DNA of 64,000 nucleotides from Yponomeuta sedellus (GCA_934045075.1 OW203731.1:13208062-13272061); one strand, 5' to 3'; counted from the stretch's first letter, positions 1 to 10,914 are shown. A program made the numbers and translations. Notes: generated by a model from the letters alone, not told the origin.

Positions 1-103
1 GTGATGTACAATAAAGAGTTCAAATCTAATTATCGCGATGTATGAGCATCGCGTTTCGTAAAAAATACTAATCGGTCAAGAAACCGGAGGTAAGAGCCGT
101 ATT
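1..103. repeat. Family D fragment
   Basis: Contains the phrase tatgagcatcgcg followed by an A-rich stretch with one taatac-like unit. This is also seen near 700-790, 11400-11485, 30000-30060 and 51005-51060. It belongs to a dispersed repeat whose other end is the accacggcaactg hairpin module. The last 12 bases (92-103) are the left target duplication of the next element. Confidence 0.4.
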
Positions 104-294
104 AAAAACCTATTTAGAGGCTAAAAATTTCACCCATGCCGGGATTCGAACCCGCAATTCCAACCCGCAACCTCTGGCTATCCGTGCCACAGGTTGCGGG
201 TTGGAATCCCGGCTTGGGTGAAATTTTTAGCCTCTAAATAGGTTTTTTAATTTGTCCTTAGCACGGGTTAGTGCATTAAAAATAAAAATAGTAT
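104..294. repeat. SINE-A fold-back copy with target-site duplication
   Basis: Two oppositely oriented copies of the tRNA-like 3' half meet head to head. The left arm reads ttcacccatgccgggattcg and the right arm its near reverse complement. Both are flanked by the SINE-A tail (cctctaaataggttttt), and the right end continues into the distal tail ending agtataa. The whole unit lies between 12-base repeats differing at one base, aagagccgtatt (92-103) and aagtgccgtatt (295-306). It therefore appears to have inserted as one fold-back molecule. Confidence 0.7.
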
Positions 295-546
295 AAGTGC
301 CGTATTGATAAAATGTGAGATCTCACTGAATATCGATCTCAGATGTAAGTGTGTTTTATGGAGACGCTCCTTAAAAACTTTGCTTTATACAATATATTTC
401 GTTCACAGTTAGCAGTTGCCCAATTTGACACAACTGAGTCATGCTTGATATTTGGTAAATGCGTCAGTGAACGACGAACACCTTTACAAGCAAATTTTTA
501 GCATATTTGCAACGTTCGCAAGCTTACAGGATATCTAAAAAGCCCC

Positions 547-632
547 GTACAACGTGTATGTCCCTACTGTTGGGGCACGGCTCTCGTCCTGCATCGCAGG
601 AAGGTTAGGCCATACTCCACCACAACAACGTA
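547..632 (-). repeat. 5S-SINE tail fragment, antisense
   Basis: The block gtatgtccctactgttgggg, followed by cctgcatcgcaggaaggtta and catactccaccac, is the reverse complement of the tail of the 5S-derived SINE at 2537-2897. The 5S-like head is absent, so this copy is truncated. Confidence 0.65.
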
Positions 633-1624
633 AGGCGGTTATTAAGGGGTTATTCATACATAACATTCTTTAGTATTCCTTAATAACTCGCGATTCTCGT
701 ACATAGTTATATATTAAACGAATGTAATTACATTTTACCTGATAAATAATCGTGATTGGACCCGTTTCGTTTATAAGTATTTTTAGAAGACGTGTTTGTA
801 AATAATATTAACTGCTCCATACTACATTTCACTTTGCTCATTTTACTGGCAAATGTATAAAGCGGTCGATATTTTGTCCATATTTAGGAGTTCTTCTCAT
901 TATAAAATAAAATTTATTTTCATTCATAAAAGAAACGCCTTTCATCGCACCTTTCAAGCCCTCTGTATAATTTTCTTAGTAGACTATTAACTAAATTGCC
1001 ACCTTTTTTGACATATCGCCACCTTACTTTCTGCATGTTTAGCCAGCTAATTTCACCCAATCAGTGCTATCCCTACTGTCAAAGAAAACAGCGTGAGGAA
1101 AACTAAGCCCCCGTAGCGTTTACATGCCGTGGCGTTTGTATTCGCCAATCCACATCGGGTCCATCTCACTGGTAGAAGGCCTGCTGTGTTCTGCAGAGCA
1201 CTGATGTTTACTATCAACGACCCGAAAACTGCTTACTGCAGTCAATTTATTAATTTTAAGCCGATAGAGCGGAGATTCAATTTATCAACTGAAAAGAATA
1301 TCGTACATGTTCTCTTCGTTAGCGAAAAACATATTTTACATGGAAGTGTTACCGCTCAGTAAAATTTAGTAAATCTAAGGTAAAGTTGTTTCAAACTTAG
1401 AAAACTTAGAGTATAATTTGTTTAGTATAATGAATATAATCACCCGTAAGGGAATTCAAAATTTTTCAAACCAACACTTTGTATTGGCTCTTGATATGCT
1501 TTTTACTAGTAATGTTTTTGTTAATGCTGTGTTTTGCTTTTTACTAGTAGGAAATAAAAGCCACGAATAGGGATTATGTACCTATTTGTAATTTCACAAT
1601 CGCAATAGAGAATAATCCATTAAG
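633..1624. other. AT-rich DNA, no gene recognised
   Basis: A family D remnant with cgtgattggacccgtttcg lies around 745-790, and a short gtgaggaaaact motif around 1090 recalls Lepidopteran SINE tails. Reading frames here are short and none shows a recognisable domain. Confidence 0.4.
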
Positions 1625-1819
1625 ATGATTGCCAAAGACCAGAGCGACGTGACGGCTCGGTGTCACCCCGCAAACACAATTAACATACGTATTCTGAACA
1701 CCCACAGCGATATTATCGCCCAGGAGCCGGATCAGAACGTAATTAAACCGTCAATTCACGAACTGGCCATACGCGATGTGGCGCGCTTTTGCCAAAGCGC
1801 CGAAGTAGGAATTGTTTAA
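1625..1819 (+). CDS. Unrecognised 64-codon frame with coding-like composition
   Basis: ATG at 1625 opens a 64-codon frame ending at TAA 1817-1819. I do not recognise the product. Visible features are a polar, helix-prone sequence (IHELAIRDVARFCQSAEVG near the C-terminus), no signal peptide, no membrane segment and no repeats. GC-ending codons such as GCC, CAG, AAC, GTG and CGC are much commoner than in the surrounding AT-rich DNA, and the frame begins and ends with that shift. It could be a single exon, a gene remnant or acquired DNA. No splice signals or neighbours support a gene model. Confidence 0.3.
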   Translation: MIAKDQSDVTARCHPANTINIRILNTHSDIIAQEPDQNVIKPSIHELAIRDVARFCQSAEVGIV

Positions 1820-2262
1820 TCACAGACGTTTAACTAAATACACAAACGTACATACGACTTAATTACAATTGCAGTTTTCAAACTAGGATAATCAGTATCT
1901 CGTGACCAAAACCAGACCAGACCAGGAAGTCAAAAACTTTGAAAAACACCTTGGCTGAGACTAGATACGTACAAATCAAAGAGCGGTCTCCAGCGTCAAT
2001 CTAACACAACACTTCGGTGTTGAAAATAATAAAGTGTAGTACCGTAAGTCCAACGAGGCAGTCAACTCATAGAAAAAATGCTTAAATGGATCAGACTGAT
2101 ATTGGCTGATTGCGACTGAGACTTATATCTATCAGCACTGCCTATTTCTCTTTTCTGTATAATGCGAACATTTTATTTTGATTCTAGTCACTCCTGGCCC
2201 TTTTTACAAAGCCACAATTAGTATAAACCAATTGTAAAGTTAAGTTGGCCGAAAATATAAAA
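1820..2262. other. AT-rich DNA, nothing recognised
   Basis: No long reading frame, RNA motif or known repeat was seen between the short frame at 1625-1819 and the SINE-A copy at 2275. Confidence 0.4.
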
Positions 2263-2274
2263 CATGACCTAATT

Positions 2275-2416
2275 TAAAAACCTATTTAGAGCCTAAAAAT
2301 TTCACCCATGCCGGGATTCGAACCCGCAACCTCTGGCTATCCGTGCCAGCCTCTAAATAGGTTTTTAAATTTGTGCTTAGCACGGGTTAGTGCATTAAAA
2401 ATAAAAATAGTATAAT
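2275..2416. repeat. SINE-A fold-back copy with 12-bp target duplication
   Basis: The antisense tail and tRNA 3' half (acctatttagag to ctatccgtgcc) are followed directly by the sense tail (agcctctaaataggttttta and on to agtataat). Most of the right tRNA arm is missing, leaving a short fold-back. Perfect 12-base repeats catgacctaatt flank it at 2263-2274 and 2417-2428. Confidence 0.75.
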
Positions 2417-2536
2417 CATGACCTAATTCCTTCCCGGATGTGTGTAAATTTGAAAAAAAAAACGATGTCTTATGTACAAAAGGTGCTTATGAGCAAGCGA
2501 TTGTTTTGTAAATTTTGTTAACTAACCATTCATCGC

Positions 2537-2897
2537 TCATGGCGTTTGTGGCCTAGTCGGACCGAGTGATTGGAATCAATCACTTGTGTTAAGCAACAAC
2601 AAGCAAGATCAGGCGCAGGATGGGTGACCGTCCTGTGACTACCGCTAGTGACATTTTTCCGAGCGCTTCCTTGCTTCGCAAGGCACGTGAAGCGGTTGGT
2701 GCCGGCTGTCATGTAATGGCAGTCGTTAAGCCATGTCAGAGGCCTTATGGGCGGCGTCATAACTTTTGACAGTAAAGCCCGCCACTCTCTTACAATCCTC
2801 CAACCCGGACTTGTCCCCCGTGGCGGAGTATGGCCTAACCTTCCTGCAATGCAGGAAGAGACCGTGCCCCAGGAGTAGGGACATATAAGGGTTGAAT
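2537..2897 (+). mobile_element. 5S-SINE: 5S rRNA-derived SINE, near full length
   Basis: The head contains GTTAAGCAAC, then 20 bases later GGATGGGTGACCG. These are the box A and box C regions of the animal 5S rRNA internal promoter at exactly the 5S spacing. Upstream, CAATCACTTGT resembles CGATCACCGAA of 5S rRNA. The body reads tgccggctgtcatgtaatgg and taaccttcctgcaatgcagg, and the tail ends gggacatataagggttga. This is a Pol III type 1 promoter layout and not tRNA-like. No clear target duplication was identified. Eleven copies or fragments occur in the window. Confidence 0.8.
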
Positions 2898-2935
2898 CGA
2901 TCTGAATCGAACCATTCGTCTACCTTTAGTTATAA

Positions 2936-3060
2936 ATAGATAGATAGAATATTCTTTATTGTACGCAGCAAATACAGATAAGGTTGTCATTCATAATCAA
3001 AGAACAGCCTTGGCAAGACCAAACTAAGTCACCAAACTTTTTGGCTAGGTTAACCTTCTT
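2936..3060 (-). repeat. Probable LINE 3' end, antisense
   Basis: The string gaatattctttattgtac is preceded by a tagatagataga run. A related string (aagaatattccttattgtac) recurs at 31852-31872. The arrangement suggests the antisense 3' end of a LINE with a (TATC)n-type tail. No coding sequence of the element is present. Confidence 0.35.
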
Positions 3061-3399
3061 TATCTTCATAATATTTAGTTACCGGAGGCTTGGCTCCACT
3101 ACTAATGAACGCTGGGCTTCCATAGAACAGTTGGTTAATGTGCATAACAGAGTTACGCGATGAATTATTGATATCGACCTAACGAATCCGATTACCGATA
3201 TAACACTTACGAGCCGTCTTGGGACGAGTATTTACAAGGGTTATTGCTGATGATTGGAATGGAAGATAACATCAAGAGGCGTTCTCCAGGTATAAGTGGT
3301 TTACAGAAATGTCGACTCTGTTAATTTGAAATGACTTGCATGCAATTGTCACCCAGTCACGGTTAAATCAAGTTTCATATTGTGATCGCGCTAGGTGCT

Positions 3400-3446
3400 C
3401 ATTAGGAGAGGGCTATGTCCAGCAGTGAACTAACATATTATAGCCT
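3400..3446 (+). repeat. LINE 3' terminus with trinucleotide tail
   Basis: The block gagagggctatgtccagcag, followed by an imperfect tatagcctga, matches the 3' end of the LINE fragment at 6000-6300. It is shared by elements at 17668, 29310, 36060, 41300 and 52357. It runs straight into the GAA-rich tract. Confidence 0.6.
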
Positions 3447-3509
3447 GAAGAAGAAGAAGAACAAGAAGAAGAAAAAGAAAAAGAAGTAGTAGAAGAAGAA
3501 GAAGTCGAA

Positions 3510-3541
<32 letters not shown>

Positions 3542-3701
3542 AGAAGAAGAATAAGAAGAAGAATAAGAAGTCGAAGAAGAAGAAGAGGAAAAAGAAAAAG
3601 AAGAAGAAGAAGAAGAATAAGAAGAAAAATAAGAAGAAGAAGAAGAAGAGGAAGAAGAAGAGGAAAAAGAAGAAGAAGAAGAAGTCGAAGAAGAAGAAGA
3701 A

Positions 3702-3752
<51 letters not shown>

Positions 3753-3754
3753 TG
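3447..3754 (+). repeat. (GAA)n-rich purine tract of about 300 bp
   Basis: A nearly pure purine strand of aga/gaa units is interrupted by gtcg, aaat and agga variants, with larger internal repeats such as gaagtcgaagaagaagaag. It grew from the trinucleotide tail of the adjacent LINE end. Long homopurine GAA tracts can adopt triplex structures. Confidence 0.9.
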
Positions 3755-4106
3755 GATAAGTATTACTTCATAGAATAAGAATTAAGATTATGTTTGCAGA
3801 TATCAAGATTATGTTTGCAGATCAAAATCTGAATTTAACACAACGATAACCTTTTAGTTTTAGGCAAGCATCGTAGATGCCGTTTATGCTACATCAGGCG
3901 GGACTGAAATAAGAGCTATTTTGTTTGTTACGCTCGGCTCTATTGCACAAAAATTAATAAACAGAAAAAATAACTGGAAAGTGTTAATGTACAAGGTGGA
4001 CTTATTACAAAAGAATTTTCTTCCAGCTAGCTTAAGAAAGATTCCAAATAATAAAAGAGAGAGTGGGAGATGGAAACTATAGCTAAACAAGAAAGATAAA
4101 TGAGTC

Positions 4107-4404
4107 GCCCATTGGCTCAATTGGAAGAGCGCTGGCACGGATAGCCAGAGGTTGCGGGTTCGAATCCCGGCATGGGTGAAATTTTTAGCCTCTAAATAGG
4201 TTTTTAAATTTGTCCTTAGCACGGGTTAGTGCATTAAAAATAAAAATAGTATAATCATGTGGGTACAGTGATATCGTTCCGATGTAAAACCTAACTGCAA
4301 AGTAGGTAGTTGGGGCTGTAAGTGATGCAATTTGCTTAAGCCAAATGTCGCTGCCTGTACGTAATACAGAGAATAGTGTAAAGAGGTTCGAAATTTCACT
4401 GTTA
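4107..4404 (+). mobile_element. SINE-A, register-shifted copy (tRNA first)
   Basis: A complete tRNA-like block occupies 4107-4178. It has an A-box-like tggctcaattgg, anticodon-arm pairing CTGGC/GCCAG, a B box GGTTCGAATCC and acceptor pairing GCCCAT/ATGGGT. It is followed by the tail (cctctaaataggtttttaaa, then agcacgggttagtgcattaa) and then the body (aactgcaaagtaggtag to gttcgaaatttcactg). In most other copies the body precedes the tRNA. Confidence 0.75.
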
Positions 4405-4856
4405 TCTTTTGGAAAGGAATTCTGCTATTATTATTTTCTTAGTTAAAAAAAAAATTAAATCCTTCTTCTCGGCAATGCACCATTAGTCAACATTTCCAGT
4501 AGTGCTATTTGTTGCGTTATAAAAATACGTTAACGATAAAACCAGGTACAGTGCATGAACATCAAACCCTCAGACAATAGAATGTCACTTGTATGTTCCA
4601 GGGAGCTTGAAATTAATGTGACTGATTAGAATTATCTCCAGTTGTTATAAGTGGATACGCTTTGATTTACGTACGATGAAATATCTAAGATAGATAAGTT
4701 AGAGCCGATTATATTTAGGAAGTAGTTAAATATATCTTCAAATTCTAATACCCGTGAAGCATACTGTAATGAAAACCTTAAAATATGGATTTCACAGAGT
4801 TTCAATAATAAATTATTTAAAAAAGTTTAATCTCAAAATTCAATTCAAAATTAATT

Positions 4857-5092
4857 CCGTGCTTCGCAAGGCACGTTAAGCCGTTGGTGCCGGCTGTCAT
4901 ATAATGGCAGTCGTTAAGCCATGTCTGAGGCCTTATGGGCGGCTTGATAACTATTGACAGTAAGGCCCGCCACTGTCTTACAATCCTCCACCAACCCGGA
5001 CTTGGCCCCCGTGGTGGAGTATGGCCTAACCTTCCTGCGATGCAGGAAGAGACCCGTGCCCCAGTCGTGGGGACATACAAGGGTTGATAACG
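4857..5092 (+). repeat. 5S-SINE, 5'-truncated
   Basis: It starts at gtgcttcgcaaggcacgtta, inside the body of the element, and continues to the tail ggggacatacaagggttgat. The 5S-like head is missing, as expected from 5' truncation during retroposition. Confidence 0.75.
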
Positions 5093-5999
5093 TAATCCCA
5101 AAACATACATTTCCGAAAAATACAATCATTTGACGACTGAATATGTGGTGACAAAGCAACCGTCCAATCTGAAGTGGCAACTCGAAGTTTTCGAATGACA
5201 ATGGTCTCTCTATGACAAGCAAACACTGGTAAAATAAGCAAAACGTGTAAACATGTTGGAGTAGTTAGAGACAAGTCGTGGCCCCGGCGATTAGACAAAA
5301 GCTTTTGACGGCACAAACTCTCGTTTCGGGGACAATCATTATGAGAAAATCTTCTAAATGACTAAGGAACAGTGTAATAAAGACATTCATAGATGCCCCT
5401 CTCGCGCTTATGAACAACACTCACGTTTGCGATGCGTATCTTAGACGGAATAAAAGTACCGCTCCACAGTTCATGCCGCGGATGATGCTTGATTGTTATA
5501 AATTGAGGCGAAATCCCGACATATTCACCGAAAATTGTGCGTGAAAGAATATGAACTAAAAAACATATATTTTTGAAAGTGACTGTTATAGCCGCTAGCA
5601 ATCCTAGAAGTCCACTTCAATACCAAAGGTTTTCTGGAAGAGAATGATTCTTGCATTAAGCACGTCCTTGTACATTTATTCATTTAGGTAGTTAGTGCAA
5701 TAAATAATTATAATACTCGTAATATAGAACCTCTCGTTCAATTCTTGCAGTTCGGTCTAATTAATAGGCATTTAATTTTTTTTTTTGTATGAAGTTAAGT
5801 TTTTTATGGAAAGCTTTTGAGTTGTTTTTACTAACAAAATGACTGTTGACTACGTCAGTAATGATTTCGTAGTCAATATTGGTACCTTATTTGTCAAAAT
5901 CGGTCCACTCGTTTGAGCCTTCCACGGTTATAAAGAAACGTAATTGAATATCACGCAACCTAAAATAGATAACTTTAGCAAGTAATCTACATCACTTTC
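5093..5999. other. Unrecognised AT-rich DNA
   Basis: Only short overlapping frames without domains were seen. I found no repeat family or RNA-like structure that I could support. Confidence 0.4.
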
Positions 6000-6300
6000 A
6001 TCTTCATCAGGCTATATTAGTACACTGATGGATATAGCTCTCCCCTAATGAGCGCCATAGCGCCCTGTGTTCAGCTTGCCGCATCCAGCACCTGCCGGCA
6101 GTTTTTCGCAGATAGTCATCCCACCTGGTCGGAGGGCGTCCTACACTACGTTTGCCGAGTCGCAGTCTCCACTCAAGAACACGTTTACTAAAACGGTTGT
6201 CGGTTTTTCGCGAGATATGCCCACTGCCACTTCAGCTCGCTTATTCTTTGAGCTATGGCGATAACTTTGGTTCTCTGTCGGATGTATTCGTTACGAATCC
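6000..6300 (-). pseudogene. LINE ORF2 C-terminal fragment (RTE-like)
   Basis: Read on the minus strand, two frames joined by one frameshift near 6189 give the C-terminal end of a LINE reverse transcriptase protein. The first frame carries RTKVIAIAQRISELKWQWA. The second carries RVLEWRLRLGKRSVGRPPTR, then RWDDYLRKTAG and LWRSLGESYIHQC before a stop. The LKWxWA and GRPPTRWxDD phrases are characteristic of RTE-type and related LINE C-termini. The stop runs into a tgatgaagatgaa tail. Endonuclease and catalytic reverse transcriptase domains are absent, so it is a dead 5'-truncated copy. Confidence 0.75.
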
Positions 6301-6308
6301 TATCCTTA

Positions 6309-6438
6309 CACTATTTTTATTTTTAATGCACTAACCCGTGCTAAGGAACAAATTTAAAAACCTATTTAGAGGCTAAAAATTTCACCCATGCCGGGATTCG
6401 AACCCGCAACCTCTGGCTATCCGTACCAGCGCTCTACG
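6309..6438 (-). repeat. SINE-A fragment, antisense
   Basis: The antisense distal tail (ttaatgcactaacccgtgct), proximal tail and 3' tRNA half (cgggattcgaacccgcaacc to accagcgctctac) are present. The body is missing. Confidence 0.7.
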
Positions 6439-8189
6439 AAATCCTATCCTCAGAGAAACTTCGAGCATAGCTCTCTCCATAGCTCGCTCAGCGACTTTGA
6501 ATCTACATTACTTTGCGTTTCTTTTTTGAATAATTTTAATTTCTCGTGTATCATCAATCGCTTCAAAAACGACTTCCTCATAAATATCTAGCTCCAGCTC
6601 ACCTACGTCTATAAACAGAGGTAAACTTCTCCCGGCTAATCGTTCAGTCGCTTTATTTGCCCACAAACACCACAATAGCCAATATTGTCAACCAACGTAA
6701 TCTCTGTGCGATGTTTGACAATCAGCTATCTACTCTTAAAAAGCAATGACAAAAGTAATAATTTTCTCATTCAATTATCTCTTGCTAGTCCACGCATCAA
6801 GTAAATAAAATACTCGAGATAAGCCTGCAAAGGTAAGCCTGTGGAATTAATGTAGAGATAAGGTCTTATAGGCCCACAGTTTTTGCTAGGCACCCACAGA
6901 GTTTTCTATTCGGCTTGCTACTTTATACCCCGTATAAGGCGAGTAAACTGTTACGACGTCGCATATTTGGCACTGTACCTCTTTTTAACCATACCGCTAA
7001 GCACATGTATTAGCGCTAAGTACCATGAGTTGAATTGGAAATGCGCTAGGTAGGTATGCATTTTTAGGCTTTCGATGGGAACTGGGGTAAAGTGTTTGTG
7101 TCGTTTCTTTTAAGTGTGTCCGAAATGAATTTGAGTGTGGACGTGGAAGGTTTTAAATACGTCATGTTGTTCTTAGCTAATTAGTAGGGTGGTGCAGCAA
7201 AAGCAGTTTGATTTGTTTAGGATGGATAGTGCTCGGTTGGGATAGACATAAATTCTTGCTTATATGCCGGCAGAAAATAAAAAATACTGTAGTCATATTA
7301 TAATTTCCTTTCAATTTCAAAATTTTATGTTTTCGAAGAAGCCGCACTAATTTTGTTCAGTAAAAATTCTAAGCCCGAAATTCAAAAGAAAAGTTGCACA
7401 GCACATTTTCAGATATTGGACACCTGTTTCGCTATTGGTGTCAACGTTGCTAATTCAACGTACCTTTATGAGCGGGAGTCCCAGCATTCACATGAACCGC
7501 ACAGCTTGTTATTCAACTGGCAGTGCCTCTGTATAATTACAATATACTGTGCGATGCAGTATGCGCCAACTGACAGATGGACAAACACAGGTACTGATTT
7601 TATTTAATACTTTGTGGAAAATTTATAGGACACCTCGCGTATTGTTTTTCTCTACATTTGTGGAATTCTAAATTTATACAATTCGCTGATTTGACATTCT
7701 GCGTGCGCGCCGCATTTTTTTAGTGTTTTGTGTTTAATGTCACGCATGATACTTGGAAAAGGTTTAGTCAGTTAATTTGCTTGCGAAGTTTTGCAATAAA
7801 GTATGTATTTACATAGTAAGCTGAAGTTAATACGAATCGACCCCGAGTAACCCCAGCGTGGTTTCACAATTGAATTTTCTGCCCAAAATTCAAGTCGAGG
7901 TCTTAGGTATAAAGTAATTTAGAGATAGTGCTGTCCACGTACATTTATGCCTGTCTCATGAATATATTTCGAGCTGGCAGTATACCAAAGGAGGCTCTTT
8001 CCGCAGAAAAGAAAGTCTACAGATAATGAGCCAAAAGATATGCAAATGGGTTGCGGTGGTAAAATAGTTGAATATAAAGTTACTAACTGACTACTTAACG
8101 TTGGGCAAGCAAACTTTGTCTCTTAAAATTTAAGCCTTGGATATCTACAAATTAATCATGAATAGAATCATCGAGTAAAGAGCCTTTGC
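6439..8189. other. Unrecognised AT-rich DNA
   Basis: No coding region or known repeat was recognised over 1.7 kb. The 84-codon frame at 7353-7607 has no visible domain, and its codon use does not stand out from the background. Confidence 0.4.
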
Positions 8190-8290
8190 ATCTTTGTAAT
8201 GAGATGATTTTTATAGCGTCCGGTGGGGTCGTCAATCACACTAGATGGGTGAAGGGACCATTTGGATGCCCGAGTGGTCCCTTCTATGTA
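8190..8290. repeat. Dispersed repeat module, also at 28700-28790
   Basis: The strings atgagatgatttttatagcg and actagatgggtgaagggacc recur nearly unchanged at 28712-28770. The length and nature of the family cannot be told from two copies. Confidence 0.5.
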
Positions 8291-8340
8291 TCATCAGATG
8301 TATCATCGAGTAATAAAAGGTAAATTATAGTATAGTTTAG

Positions 8341-8531
8341 TACCCTCGGCAAAAAATACAATTACATTTGTAATTTTTGCCAAGGGGAAGTAAACTAACA
8401 GTTAATGCTTTAAAAAAGACGCCTTAGTCGAGCTAAAATGTGACAGGCGTCTTTTTGAAAGCATTAACTGTTAGTTTACTACCCTCGGCAAAAATTACAA
8501 TTACATTTGTAATTTTTGCCGAGGGTAGTAA
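8341..8531. repeat. Nested inverted repeat
   Basis: The outer units at 8341-8387 and 8483-8531 are each locally palindromic (ccctcggcaaaaa, then a mirrored tttttgccgaggg). The inner arms agtaaactaacagttaatgc and its reverse complement enclose a 45-base centre with gacgcctt and its inverted partner aggcgtc. The structure could form an extended cruciform and looks like a foldback or MITE-type element without coding capacity. Confidence 0.65.
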
Positions 8532-8559
8532 ATTAGCAGTTAATACTTCCAAAAAGGCG

Positions 8560-8660
8560 CCTGTCACCTCAGTCATCCGAGACCACGGCACCTGAAAAAG
8601 TGCCGAAACGTCGGAAAATTGTAAAAAAATGTAATAAACAAGTAAAATCCGAATAAAAAC
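8560..8660 (+). repeat. Family D hairpin module
   Basis: The sequence gagaccacggcacctgaaaa, followed by agtgccgaaacgtcggaaaa, forms a short stem between cggcac and gtgccg. Variants occur at 11040-11080, 29950-29985, 30460-30520 and 50875-50955 in both orientations, so the module is a conserved part of a dispersed element. Confidence 0.55.
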
Positions 8661-10237
8661 AGTTTTAGTTAGATAAATTATTATACTGCAGAAACCGTCA
8701 GTTAGTCTAATGGTAAAAGTTCAGGCTCAGTTTTTTACAGTAAAAAGTCGCCAAATTCTAGTCTAGCATCCCGAATGATTGATGAGTGTGATCATCGAGT
8801 AACACAATGAGATTCACTCAATTTACCTGATGAATAATCGCGATTAGCCCCGTTTAATATATAACTACACAATGAGATAAATTCGACGTCACCAACCAAG
8901 AGCTAACTTGAGACCTTACCCTTACTTTATAGACTTTACAGACACTTGGGTTATACCTACCCGACATACGTAGTATAGGGTAAAAACATTATTTTTGTTA
9001 TTGTCATGCCAATTCTGCGATCAATCTAGGTTGATCTAGATATATCGAGTGAAAAATTGTGGAGAAACAGAGCTAAAAGGGAAGAAAGTAATATAGATAG
9101 AGGATAAGAAACAGTGTGTGTTGTGTGAAAGAGAGAGAAGTAGTAGAGAGAGAGAGAGTTAGTAGATCTAAAAGTTGTAGTTGCACTCGATGATTTTCAG
9201 CGTTTAGTTCTTGTGGTCAATTCTATTGCAATCGCTCAACTGTTTAAACGTTTAGGTGCCGCCAGATCCAAATTGCTGTAGGTATTAAGAAATCTGTGTT
9301 TAGGTACTAGCTACTTATGTTAATTGCGAACAAATTAACAAAGACAATATCGCTATTCTCTCGACTGACTCACGCGTCAGGCACTCGATAAAGGCCATTT
9401 CGCGCATCCGCTTCACTCGTAACATATTCCGCGCACTACCCGTGAACACGACAAGAAAGCACATAACCTCATTAGAAACGTAACCCACAAATTAAACGTA
9501 CGCTCCATCTAATAATTTTATTATACATATTCAAACGGAGGTCCCTGGTAATGTTTGAAATGACCCGCATTCGGGTTTTAATCGTCCAATTAACATTTGG
9601 AGTCACGTCTTGTTGAGACAATGGCCATCTTCGTGGTGGCAGCGTTGGCTGGCACATTGACTGTGCCCCGCTTTCCATATTAATGCTGGTATGCTTGTTA
9701 GCGGTATAAGGGAGTGACGCAATCGCGCAAACACGCAGAGGTAGTGGTTGTTTCTTTCACCTGCATGCTTAGTATGAGCATAGGACAGAGTTGTTTGCCA
9801 TGTTCGTTCGCCATTTAGTACAGTCTATTTATCCTTACTTGTTCAATATAGTAAACAAGATTCTAAGCTAAAATATTACTAAGCGAAAACTAGATATTTT
9901 CTCGCAAGTTAATGAACTTTGCTCATAAAATTGGCAGCGTGTTGTCTAAAATAGTGTAAAAAGTTACTTCGTTTATGGGAATTTAGCAGTATAGGAATAT
10001 TGTTTACTAAAATGGGCAAGTAAGGATAAATAGACTGTAGTGTCTAATCTATATGTATGAGTATGACATGATCAGCTAAGCTTTAATAACTTTGCAGTGT
10101 GAAAACCTACAACTAGGAGCCCTTGCAAGCCTAAACAAATGACGTATCTTAAATGCACTTATGACATGCATTTCACCAACGAGTGTTATCTGCGCTAAAA
10201 ACGTAATTGTAGCATAATAGTTTTGTTTCTTAGTATC
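8661..10237. other. Unrecognised DNA with small simple repeats
   Basis: A GA-rich patch lies at 9125-9170 and a family D remnant near 8820-8870. No gene, tRNA or catalytic motif was found. Confidence 0.4.
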
Positions 10238-10470
10238 AAAAAACCTATTTAGAGGCTAAAAATTTCACCCATGCCGGGATTCGAACGCGCAACCTCCGGC
10301 CATCCGTGCCAGCGCTCTACCAATTGAGCCAATGGGCGACTCACGGCATCAGTGAAATTTCGAACCTCTGTACAATTTAATTTAACTTTTTAATTTAATT
10401 TACTCTTTTTAATTTTAACCTCTTTCTTTTTGGATTTGTTCCTTGCCACGGGTTGGTGCATTAAATATAT
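10238..10470 (-). mobile_element. SINE-A, antisense, diverged
   Basis: The antisense tail (acctatttagaggctaaaaa), a complete tRNA-like block with several substitutions, and the start of the body (gtgaaatttcgaacctctgt) are followed by a degenerate TA-rich segment and a tail-like ccacgggttggtgcattaa. More mutations than other copies suggest an older insertion. Confidence 0.65.
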
Positions 10471-10914
10471 TAAAAAAAAAATGTGTATTCTTAGTATCAG
10501 TTTGCAGTAAGTTTTAATTGTATTCTTAGCACGTTATTTCTGTATTTTCAAAAAGTTAACCCTATCAGCCTAAAAATACAAAAAAAAAAATCCAGATAAG
10601 GAAAATGAAGTAACCTCAACGATGCGATCATGAAAACTTGTGGATGTTTGGAACCGTCGTCATCGACGGGATTTCTAACACCCAACCTAAAAATGCAACA
10701 ATGTTGAATTTGAAATCACATTTTGTATAATTTTAAGCAATTCGCAGCAGGTACATAATATGATAAAAAAATTGGTAACTTTTCGGTGATCACTTTCAAT
10801 CATAATAATACGTACACGCAATACCAAACATGCCAAATCCTTAAAAGTATTTATGGTCCTATGACACAAAGATTACTGTATCTATTAGTGTTGGACAGAA
10901 ATTATGAACTTGAC

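Noticed and set aside
4107..4178. Functional tRNA gene
   Set aside because: The cloverleaf is plausible, but the anticodon loop is atypical (C rather than T at position 33). The same block recurs many times inside a repeat with shared flanks, so it is a SINE promoter.
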